A stretch of DNA of 64,000 nt. Origin: Vreelandella nigrificans (lineage in GTDB: Bacteria > Pseudomonadota > Gammaproteobacteria > Pseudomonadales > Halomonadaceae). The position numbers and the translations under genes are program-made. Of the stretch, positions 27,971 through 34,567 are shown one piece after another. Under the pieces are notes generated by a model. The model searched no databases. It was not told where the DNA came from and saw only the letters and a program-made list of their open reading frames with translations. Every line of letters starts with the position of its first letter. Positions within the stretch are counted from its first letter, which is position 1. The stretch is from positions 62,001 to 126,000 of the forward strand of contig NZ_NWUX01000012.1 of the NCBI RefSeq assembly GCF_002374315.1. Direction: 5' to 3'.

Positions 27971-29326
27971 ATGCCCCGTCTCAACTTCACCAAAAAGGCG
28001 CTTGATAGCCTCCCAGTTCCTGCCGATGGCAAACGGGCCAACTATACGGACACGAAAGTGTCTGGCCTGGAACTTCGCGTGACCTCGAAGGGCACCAAAA
28101 CGTTTAGCTGCCAACGTTGGGTAAAGGCTAGCGCCAGACCCGAGCGCATCACTTTAGGCCGCTACCCCAACATGACAATCGAGCAGGCCAGAAAGCAGGC
28201 GTTACACATTAGCGGCGCGATCGCTGATGGTGAGAACCCCGCTGAAGTTCGGCGCCAGCTAAAAGGGGAGCCAACACTGAACGAACTGTTTAGCGACTAC
28301 TTACGCCGCCACTCACAATTGGTGAAACGCTCTTGGCGTGAAGATGAGCGCGTGTTTCATAAATACGTGAGCCCTACCTTTGGTGGCCGGAAACTATCCG
28401 CACTCAACCGCCGTGACTTTGTGGCGCTTCATGCCACCATTAGCCGCACGGCTCCTATTCAAGCCAACCGGGTGCTTGCACTGTGCTCAAGCCTTTTCGG
28501 GTGGGCTGAAGATGTTGGCCTATGGGATAGCAGCAACCCTGCCGCTGGGATCAAGAAAAACCGTGAGAAGAAACGTGACCGCTTCTTGCAGCCTTCGGAG
28601 CTACCCCGCTTCTTTCAGGCATTGGCAGCAGAGCCATCGGACACGGTGCGTGATTTCTTCTTGGCTTGCCTACTGACGGGTGCCCGGCGCTCCAATGTCC
28701 TTGCCATGCGATGGGAAGAGCTTGAGCTAACGGAAGGCGTATGGCGCATACCGGACACCAAGAACGGGGAGCCGCAACTGGTCACACTGCCCACGCAGTT
28801 AGTCACGGTTCTGAATGAACGCAGGGCACACACCACGGGTGCATGGGTATTCCCCGGCACAGGTAAAACAGGCCACTTCACTGAACCCCGCAAAGGGTGG
28901 GAACGGATATTGACCAGAGCGCAAGCGCTGGGGATCGTCAAGGCTCTAGCGGAGGTGGATAGCTGGAGTGAACAGCGTATTCAAGACATGACAGAAAAAG
29001 CGCTCTTCCAGCCTACCGATGTTATCCAAGGGTGTGCCGTTGCCCTTGGTAAGCACGATATGACACCCGAGCAATTCTCCCTGTCTGACCTTCGCATTCA
29101 CGATCTACGCCGCACACTTGGAAGTTGGCAAGCAAAGCATGGTGCCTCACTCGCCATCATCGGAAAGTCACTTAACCATAAGAGCGTTCAAGCCACGGCC
29201 ATTTATGCCCGGTTAGATATCGACCCGGTACGCGATAGCGTGACCCGGGCAGTTGATAATTTGTTGGCCGCTGGGGGTGTCACGGCACCTGGTGATGTGG
29301 TGCCCTTCAAGAAAAAGTCATCGTAA
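27971..29326 (+). CDS. int: Tyrosine integrase of the element
   Basis: 451 residues from the ATG at 27971, seven bases after GGAGG; the frame is open further upstream but lacks a better start. The N-terminal arm-binding domain (DUF4102-like, LNFTKKALDSLPVP; LELRVTSKGTKTF) and SAM-like core domain precede the catalytic domain with Arg (LTGARRSNVLAMRW), HDLRRT (His and second Arg) and the Tyr nucleophile in TAIYARLD. P4-type integrases of this form use tRNA 3' ends, which fits its place beside tRNA-Thr. It catalyses integration and excision of the element. Confidence 0.93.
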   Translation: MPRLNFTKKALDSLPVPADGKRANYTDTKVSGLELRVTSKGTKTFSCQRWVKASARPERITLGRYPNMTIEQARKQALHISGAIADGENPAEVRRQLKGEPTLNELFSDYLRRHSQLVKRSWREDERVFHKYVSPTFGGRKLSALNRRDFVALHATISRTAPIQANRVLALCSSLFGWAEDVGLWDSSNPAAGIKKNREKKRDRFLQPSELPRFFQALAAEPSDTVRDFFLACLLTGARRSNVLAMRWEELELTEGVWRIPDTKNGEPQLVTLPTQLVTVLNERRAHTTGAWVFPGTGKTGHFTEPRKGWERILTRAQALGIVKALAEVDSWSEQRIQDMTEKALFQPTDVIQGCAVALGKHDMTPEQFSLSDLRIHDLRRTLGSWQAKHGASLAIIGKSLNHKSVQATAIYARLDIDPVRDSVTRAVDNLLAAGGVTAPGDVVPFKKKSS

Positions 29327-29368
29327 TTTATAGGCGTTTTCCGGGTTCCTTGTTTTTTGCAGTGTCCG

Positions 29369-29479
29369 TTGTGTCTTTGTGTCCCGAATCATCATAACCA
29401 ACTGAAATTAATAATAAAAACACGCAAGACACAAAATAAAAAACACGCTGACACAAAGTGTTCAGACACAACTTGTGTC
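29369..29479. repeat. Heptamer cluster A (TTGTGTC/GACACAA), candidate replication origin half
   Basis: Forward TTGTGTC begins at 29369 and 29377. Reverse GACACAA begins at 29428 and 29450. Then comes the perfect 15-bp palindrome GACACAACTTGTGTC (29465-29479). An AT-rich 44-base core separates the two groups. The same order and spacing recur in reverse at 39820-39939. Confidence 0.8.
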
Positions 29480-29724
29480 CCGCTCTCAGCCGATCAACAA
29501 GCCCTTCCTTAGCCCGACACACAGCACCGCTCATGCGGGTGCAGGCTCACCATTAGGCCCATACCCAAGGCACTGCCAGCGCCAGCACGCACCCCAAGGA
29601 AGGACACCGTTGCCCAGCAAGCGGCATTGCCTTGCCCCGCTGTTTCTGGCGGCATAGCGTGGGCCGGGGGAATCCCCTACACTTACTACTTGTATATCGG
29701 TTAGCTATTAAGTGAGGTAGCAAC
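29480..29724 (+). other. Intergenic stretch before the toxin-antitoxin pair
   Basis: No gene is supported. It must hold the promoter of the toxin-antitoxin operon, probably in the AT-rich last 50 bases. GAGG precedes the antitoxin ATG at 29725. Confidence 0.4.
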
Positions 29725-30168
29725 ATGGGTACCACAATCGACATAGACCATAGGACACTAACCCGCCTAGCGGATGAGCAAGCGATGCAGGACACCCGTG
29801 TGATTGGCCAAGTAGGTGGGTGGTTAATCGAAGTAGACCTGAACGGCACACGTGGCCGCTTGGTATCAAAGCGTGGGGTTCCCCGACTCTTTGGTAGGTT
29901 TGAGACCCTAGCGAGCTATTTGAAACGGGTAGGCATTGAACGCTTTAGCGTTGACGCTGAACACTATGAGCCCACCCCTACCCGCAAGCGCCCGGATGCC
30001 GCTACCCGGTTAATCAAGACACATGAAGCGGCTGAGCATGACGCTTGGTTCAGGGGCCAAGTAGAGGAGGCGTTAGCGGAAGCCAACCACCCTGACGCCC
30101 AATGGACAGACAACGCAGAAGCCTTTCAGCATGTGCGCCAGCGCATAAGGGAAAAGCATGCGCGTTAG
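29725..30168 (+). CDS. Antitoxin-like protein paired with RelE/ParE toxin
   Basis: 147 residues. The first 80 (TIDIDHRTLTRLADEQAMQDTRV) form a small alpha/beta domain like those of plasmid partition-associated proteins. The C-terminal part (AEHDAWFRGQVEEALAEANHP) resembles the toxin-wrapping helix of ParD/StbD-type antitoxins. It overlaps the toxin gene by 11 bases, as antitoxin genes usually do. It should neutralise the toxin and repress the operon, and so help stabilise the element. The antitoxin role rests mainly on position. Confidence 0.65.
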   Translation: MGTTIDIDHRTLTRLADEQAMQDTRVIGQVGGWLIEVDLNGTRGRLVSKRGVPRLFGRFETLASYLKRVGIERFSVDAEHYEPTPTRKRPDAATRLIKTHEAAEHDAWFRGQVEEALAEANHPDAQWTDNAEAFQHVRQRIREKHAR

Positions 30169-30445
30169 ATGGCTGGCGCTAGCCTTGCGCGACCTGGAAG
30201 GCATCACGGATTACATCGCACAAGATAGCCCCGGCGCTGCCCTGCGCATGGCTGACCGTATAGAGCTATGTGTGCAGGGGTTAGAGCGCCACCCTGAACA
30301 AGGGCGGGCCGGGCGTGTGAGCAGCACCCGTGAACTTGTCGTAACCAGCACCCCTTACCTGGTTGTCTATCGGCTTAACACCCAGAGCGTGGACATACTG
30401 CGTGTGCTGCACGGTGCCCAGCAGTGGCCGCCCGGTGGCTCATGA
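30158..30445 (+). CDS. RelE/ParE family toxin
   Basis: 95 residues with the ParE/RelE fold pattern: VRWLALALRDLEGITDYIAQDSP at the start, RIELCVQGLERHPEQGRAGRV in the middle, and TPYLVVYRLNTQSVDILRVLHGAQQWP at the end. Members cut mRNA at the ribosome (RelE) or poison gyrase (ParE); the sequence leans towards the plasmid-stability ParE/RelE branch. It overlaps both the antitoxin before it and the hypothetical gene after it. Confidence 0.85.
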   Translation: MRVRWLALALRDLEGITDYIAQDSPGAALRMADRIELCVQGLERHPEQGRAGRVSSTRELVVTSTPYLVVYRLNTQSVDILRVLHGAQQWPPGGS

Positions 30446-31149
30446 TGGCTAATCAAGACTCCCCAACCACAACACAGCACAAGCCTACGCCAGCGGCCAT
30501 GACGGAAGTGGAGAGCCTGCGAGAAATGCTGGTTGAGCGTAATGATGCTTTCAGGCTTCACGCTGACTTGCCTTTCTCAGAGCAAATGGAACTCTTGGGG
30601 CAACAGCCTGGCAGCACGTTACTTGAGATGCTCTCTATGCGGCTAGAGTCTTTTCAGGCCACTAAGCAAACGCCCCGGATCACCGACGTTGAAGAACACC
30701 TACATGACGCCATGACCCTTGCCGCCCGGTCCATGTTCAGTGCGCTCAATGATGCAGAGACATGGCGGCTTTGTTATCGACTCGCCTACTTAGTGGGTTA
30801 CGGCATACCCGTTGTTGATCGATCAACCGCAGCGGCAGCAAAGGCACGGCGTGAAGAGCGTATCAGAGTGGCCCGGTCTGGCGGCAATAATCGTTGGAAA
30901 GAGTATGGCCCTATCAGGGATCGCTTTGCTTCTCTGGTACCAAGCGGTTGCTATGACGCTAATGGGAAACGTCTCCAGAAAGCCAAGGCGGCTGAAATTA
31001 TCTGGTATTCATTAGCTACAGTATTTCCAGAGTCAAGCATGCCAAAAGAAGGTGCCGTTTTTGATTGGCTCACTGACTGGCATAAAGCCGAAGGTTTCCC
31101 CGCTTGGCCCAAACTACCCAAGCACTGGAACCAGTGGCCGCAGTCATAG
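30442..31149 (+). CDS. Hypothetical protein of the element
   Basis: 235 residues from the ATG at 30442, whose ATGA overlap with the toxin stop couples translation. The protein is mainly helical. It has a charged middle (AAAKARREERIRVARSGGNNRW, about 135-155) that may bind nucleic acid, followed by a helix-rich block with KAAEIIWYSLATVFP, and a Trp/Pro-rich end (WPKLPKHWNQWP). No family recognised. It is the third gene of the toxin-antitoxin operon. Confidence 0.6.
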   Translation: MMANQDSPTTTQHKPTPAAMTEVESLREMLVERNDAFRLHADLPFSEQMELLGQQPGSTLLEMLSMRLESFQATKQTPRITDVEEHLHDAMTLAARSMFSALNDAETWRLCYRLAYLVGYGIPVVDRSTAAAAKARREERIRVARSGGNNRWKEYGPIRDRFASLVPSGCYDANGKRLQKAKAAEIIWYSLATVFPESSMPKEGAVFDWLTDWHKAEGFPAWPKLPKHWNQWPQS

Positions 31150-31469
31150 CCAACAGCCAAAGCGCCAGCTTCCCCCGCTAAACAAGCCTTCTTCAAATTC
31201 AGCCAACGCAATTTTGCGCCCGCTGAAAGCATTCCCTGCTATTCAAGCCCTCTACCCTAGAAAGCCACTTGCCACCTGTCTAACGGTCGACGATAGGCGT
31301 TTGTGATATTCCACCAGCGCCAGCCCTGCCCGCCTTTCTGGTGGCAACCTGTCCGGCTATTCCAAAAAAAGGGTTAGCTTAGCAAACCCCTCCAAGTGTT
31401 CAGCCTAAGCAGTAATCCTGTGTGTGCAAACGCGCTGCAACGTGCAACAGCCAAACAGGACAAACTGCC
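31150..31469 (+). other. Intergenic stretch before alpA
   Basis: No gene is supported. CCACCAG (31311-31317) and CTGGTGG (31338-31344) form a 7-bp hairpin. The last 60 bases should carry the promoter of the AlpA-led operon. Confidence 0.4.
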
Positions 31470-31769
31470 ATGAACCATACAAACCAACATTCACGCCCTT
31501 CAACGCCTGCCGCTAGCGACCTACTCCCCGCCGCTAGTGCCCGGCTTCCCGAGTCACACAACCCCAACCTACTGTTAACGACCAATGAGGCTGCCCCTTA
31601 CCTTGGCGTGTCACCTCGCACGCTGGAAACCTGGCGTAGCACGGGCCGTCACGGTGTGCGTTACATCAAGGTGGGTAGTCGTGTTCGTTACCGCCTACGT
31701 GACCTGGATGAATGGCTAGCCTCTCGCATGCAGGAACACACCGGACAAAGCGGGGAGGTGGATGCATGA
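31470..31769 (+). CDS. AlpA-like helix-turn-helix regulator/excisionase
   Basis: 99 residues from the ATG at 31470 (AGGA upstream). A Pro/Ser/Ala-rich N-terminal tail is followed by a MerR/AlpA-type HTH (about 38-90): LLTTNEAAPYLGVSPRTLETWRSTGRHGVRYIKVGSRVRYRLRDLDEWL in outline. In P4-like elements this small protein controls excision and early transcription. It heads a chain of overlapping genes; its stop overlaps the next ATG (ATGA). Confidence 0.85.
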   Translation: MNHTNQHSRPSTPAASDLLPAASARLPESHNPNLLLTTNEAAPYLGVSPRTLETWRSTGRHGVRYIKVGSRVRYRLRDLDEWLASRMQEHTGQSGEVDA

Positions 31770-32251
31770 AAGGCTTTATCGACCCCTACGCCCTAGCGTG
31801 CCAGCATCCCATAGTTCACACGCTGTACTGCCCACACCGCACCATTAGAACGATTAGTTGGCACGCTGAGCTAACGCTCGCCCAATTCTGCAACGCTGAA
31901 GGGCTGGCGCTACCACTGACGGTTGACCTGGCAGCGCTGCCAGACTTTCACAACATGCTAGGGCAGGCCAACCACCTGGCCTTTGGTGAGCTACACGGCC
32001 ATGGCCGCTTTGCCTTTCCGCGACGCCTGATTGATGACCTGGACAAACGCGGCCAACTGGAAGGGTTCGTGACCTACTACCTAGGCCCCGACCCTAGCGC
32101 CCTGCGCTATCAGCTTGCTACCCGCCGCGAACTGCAAACCCAAGAGGATTGGGAAGCGTCGCGCCAGCAAGCCGCCGCCCTGCGCCACTGGCTAGCAGGC
32201 GAGCCGCCCACGGGCACAGCCCCTATTGCCATCCATGAGGCCACCGTATGA
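31766..32251 (+). CDS. Hypothetical protein, first of a tandem paralogue pair
   Basis: 161 residues. It opens FIDPYALACQHP, carries LTLAQFCNAEGLALPL, HGHGRFAFP and FVTYYLGPDPSALRYQL, and ends with a helix and WLAGEPP. The next gene repeats this order, so the two arose by duplication. No known family is recognised. Cys/His residues in TLYCPHRTI recall a metal site, though this is a guess. Overlaps alpA before and its paralogue after by four bases each. Confidence 0.65.
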   Translation: MKGFIDPYALACQHPIVHTLYCPHRTIRTISWHAELTLAQFCNAEGLALPLTVDLAALPDFHNMLGQANHLAFGELHGHGRFAFPRRLIDDLDKRGQLEGFVTYYLGPDPSALRYQLATRRELQTQEDWEASRQQAAALRHWLAGEPPTGTAPIAIHEATV

Positions 32252-32919
32252 AACGTACTCTTGGCTATCAGCCGCCTTTCTCCACGGGATCACTATCAGT
32301 CCTACTGGCGGGGAAGCTTCACGATCCTTATGGCTTAGGCTGCCAAGTGGTTAGTGCTGAGCAGCAAGGCCGCTACCGCCCATGCCGTCATACCGCCATT
32401 CATGCGGTTAGCCTTTACCCGGCGCTTGGGCTGGCGCAATTTAGCAACCCAGACGGCCTAGTGCTTCCCGTGGTGATACCTGACCACCAGCGCCACAGCT
32501 TTGAACGGGAAATGTCACGGGCCTATGCCCGCCGCCTTGGCTACTTACGCGGGCGTGGTCGCTTCATGCTGCGTTTGAAAGATATGGGAATGGGCCGCTT
32601 TGGGCTTTTCTGCCCTCACCTTGGCCGCATGGTTGAAGGGGATTGGGGCGCTTTTGTGACCTACTACCTCACCCCAGACCTACCGGAAATACGCTTCTTA
32701 CAAGATGGGCAATGCCCCCATACACCGCCCGCTTATGAGGGGGAGTGGGAAGCCCTGTGCGCGGAACGCGATGAAGTACGGGTGTGGCTAGGTGGCGAAA
32801 CCCCACAAGCGCCTAGCGCCGTGGTGCCACTGCCCCAACCAATGCCCAGCGAGGAGGCACCGCCTTGGGAAAAGGCCTACCACCCCGAGGGGAATAACGC
32901 ATTGGGCCAGCGTGCCTGA
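32248..32919 (+). CDS. Hypothetical protein, second of a tandem paralogue pair
   Basis: 223 residues, aligned with the preceding protein through DPYGLGCQ, LGLAQFSNPDGLVLPV, RGRGRFMLR, AFVTYYLTPDLPEIRF, a Trp-containing helix (EWEALCAERDEVRVWLGGETP) and a longer Pro/Glu-rich tail. The shared core is about 150 residues. Function unknown. It ends the first gene chain; a long structured leader follows. Confidence 0.65.
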   Translation: MKRTLGYQPPFSTGSLSVLLAGKLHDPYGLGCQVVSAEQQGRYRPCRHTAIHAVSLYPALGLAQFSNPDGLVLPVVIPDHQRHSFEREMSRAYARRLGYLRGRGRFMLRLKDMGMGRFGLFCPHLGRMVEGDWGAFVTYYLTPDLPEIRFLQDGQCPHTPPAYEGEWEALCAERDEVRVWLGGETPQAPSAVVPLPQPMPSEEAPPWEKAYHPEGNNALGQRA

Positions 32920-32942
32920 GGTGGAAGGGCACCCAATAAAAA

Positions 32943-32964
32943 CCCCAGTGCTGGAACACTGGGG
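32943..32964 (+). other. Hairpin upstream of the structured leader
   Basis: CCCCAGTG, loop CTGGAA, CACTGGGG. A GAGGA ribosome-site-like sequence and an in-frame ATG (32978) follow at once. It may be a leader attenuator rather than a terminator because no T-run follows. Confidence 0.45.
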
Positions 32965-33196
32965 AGAGGAAGCTTTCATGTACTTCACACAGCATAAAAC
33001 GCCCCACACCATGAGGCAAGCGCCAGCGCTTGCGCCCACGCTTGGGGAAAGGTATTGTAAAGCGGTCACTGCAAAATCAGTGGCCGGGCGTAGGAACCCG
33101 TTTACCTCTAGGCGCACTAGCGCCCCCATTTCAGCAGGCGCTTTTTTTGTGCCCGCTGCATGTTATGGCGGCTGTGCGTGGGCAAGCTTCGGCTTG

Positions 33197-33289
33197 GCCG
33201 GTTTCCTAGAGTGCCGGTTTCCTACCCCGCGTACAGTCGCCACCCAATCCCGTAGGAAGGATCGTGGCGACTCCTCAACTCTAGGAGTC
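33197..33289 (+). promoter_or_regulatory. Structured leader with two mutually exclusive hairpins over a ribosome site
   Basis: GCCGGTTTCCTA occurs twice (33197-33208, 33213-33224). AGTCGCCAC (33235-33243) pairs with GTGGCGACT (33264-33272), reinforced by ATCC/GGAT inside. GACTCCT (33269-33275) pairs with AGGAGTC (33283-33289), which buries the AGGAG ribosome site of the next gene. The two stems share GACT (33269-33272) and cannot coexist. This has the logic of a translational switch, comparable in place to the immunity leader of phage P4. Confidence 0.55.
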
Positions 33290-33295
33290 ACAACC

Positions 33296-33481
33296 ATGGC
33301 ATCATTCCGCCTGTTCCCTACCCGTAGTGCGCCCGCTCGCGCCGCTGCCCATCGCGCAATGGCGAAAGCCGCCCTGTTTTCTAACTCAAGTGCTGCCGTT
33401 CGGCTGAAGCGCTACAACCACCACATGGATAAGGCCCGCCGCCTGGAAGCTGCCCCATGCAGCAAGGCAGGTGCGGCATGA
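33296..33481 (+). CDS. Small basic protein behind the switch-like leader
   Basis: 61 residues, strongly basic, rich in Ala, Arg and Ser (TRSAPARAAAHRAMAKAAL; AAVRLKRYNHHMDKARRLE). AGGAG lies eight bases upstream but inside a hairpin. The same frame is open back past 32978, where ATG after GAGGA would give a 167-residue product, so a longer Ash/Icd-like protein of P4-type islands cannot be excluded. Its stop overlaps the next ATG. A DNA-binding or host-inhibiting role is a guess from charge and position. Confidence 0.55.
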   Translation: MASFRLFPTRSAPARAAAHRAMAKAALFSNSSAAVRLKRYNHHMDKARRLEAAPCSKAGAA

Positions 33482-33945
33482 ACGCTAAGGCGATTACTCA
33501 AGAGCTATGGCTAACCTCACGGGCGGCTATCGACGACACCCGGCACGCCATCACCAAGCAAGTGGCCACCATCAAGCAACAGTTTGAAACCGACTACGGC
33601 ACCCTAGTACTCACCCAGCAAGAACGCGCCACGGTGCAAGCCTGCTTAATCCGTTTGCTAGAGCGCCGCCTGGTTGCCCTGGAAGCGCACGGCGGGCCTG
33701 CCTTGGGCTTAATGGATCACGACGACAGCTTAACCCTTTGCCGTGAGCACCTGGAGCATGCAGAGGCGCTGTTCTACTCCATTACCAAGCTGCTGGACTC
33801 CCCGGCACCCTGCCACCAGGCGAAGCACCTTTCCCGCCTAGGCAGCCAGCTTAGCGCCAGCGCCCTGACCGATATCAATGGGCAACTAGCGGCTCTGGAA
33901 GCCCAAGCGTGTGGGCAGCAAAGCAGCGGGAGGGCTAACGGATGA
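33478..33945 (+). CDS. Hypothetical helical protein
   Basis: 155 residues, mostly helix (ATIKQQFETDY; QERATVQACLIRLLERRLVALEAHGG; REHLEHAEALFYSITKLLDS). No motif recognised. It lies between overlapping neighbours in the chain that ends with the primase-helicase, so an accessory replication or regulatory role is possible. Confidence 0.6.
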   Translation: MNAKAITQELWLTSRAAIDDTRHAITKQVATIKQQFETDYGTLVLTQQERATVQACLIRLLERRLVALEAHGGPALGLMDHDDSLTLCREHLEHAEALFYSITKLLDSPAPCHQAKHLSRLGSQLSASALTDINGQLAALEAQACGQQSSGRANG

Positions 33946-34271
33946 TGACCACTTTCCATACTCCAGCCCCAAGCGAGCTAACACATGCACACCGGGAGGC
34001 AATGGCCCGCATTCAAAGCTTAGCGATCACCATTAGCCAGCAGGGTACCCACGCGGTTAGCACTGAATACGCGGGCCATATCCATGAGTTCAGCGCCCAC
34101 ACGCTGCGCTTTAGCGAAATTGCCAAGGGCAACTTTAAAGCAGATATCACGCTGCGCGTTCTCTTACCTGGCTGCCTTGCCTTTGCGGGCGACAACGCCC
34201 TTGCAGAACTGAACGCCATGGCCCTTGAGCTAGAAGCGCTGTTAGTAACGGTTAAAGGAGGTGTCGCATGA
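33942..34271 (+). CDS. Hypothetical protein
   Basis: 109 residues, alpha/beta by composition, with HAVSTEYAGHIHEF and RVLLPGCLAFAGDNALAELNAM. Not recognised. Four-base overlaps on both sides place it in the same transcript as the primase-helicase. Two adjacent ATGs (33942, 33945) could serve as the start. Confidence 0.55.
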   Translation: MMTTFHTPAPSELTHAHREAMARIQSLAITISQQGTHAVSTEYAGHIHEFSAHTLRFSEIAKGNFKADITLRVLLPGCLAFAGDNALAELNAMALELEALLVTVKGGVA

Positions 34272-34567
34272 ACCGCCCCATCCATGGTTTTGATATGCGT
34301 TGCCACGACCTACGCGACAGCGCTACGGCTATTGCAACCCTTATGCACTTGATCGAAGAGGATCAATTGCGCCGGGACACTGACGACGAAACGCCTTTCC
34401 TGACGCCCGGTTTAACCAGCGGGCTAAGCCATGCGGCCATGCAGCTCACTGAGCGCATTCATAGCCTGACCGATGCGTTAGAACTTGAATACGGTGAAGG
34501 GATCAGGGCAGCCAGCGAGGCCAAGCTAACAGCCCCTTTACAGGCGGTTAAAAGGAACAAGCCATGA
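34268..34567 (+). CDS. Hypothetical protein
   Basis: 99 residues, helical and acidic in the middle (LMHLIEEDQLRRDTDDETPFL; AAMQLTERIHSLTDALELEYGEGI). Not recognised. The start overlaps the upstream stop and its own stop overlaps the primase ATG, so it is translated together with the replication protein. Confidence 0.55.
   Translation: MNRPIHGFDMRCHDLRDSATAIATLMHLIEEDQLRRDTDDETPFLTPGLTSGLSHAAMQLTERIHSLTDALELEYGEGIRAASEAKLTAPLQAVKRNKP

Noticed and set aside
32978..33481. 167-codon reading through the structured leader as one gene
   Set aside because: Kept only as an alternative. The hairpins and the AGGAG site before 33296 favour the short product, but the open frame and a GAGGA site before 32978 mean it cannot be excluded.
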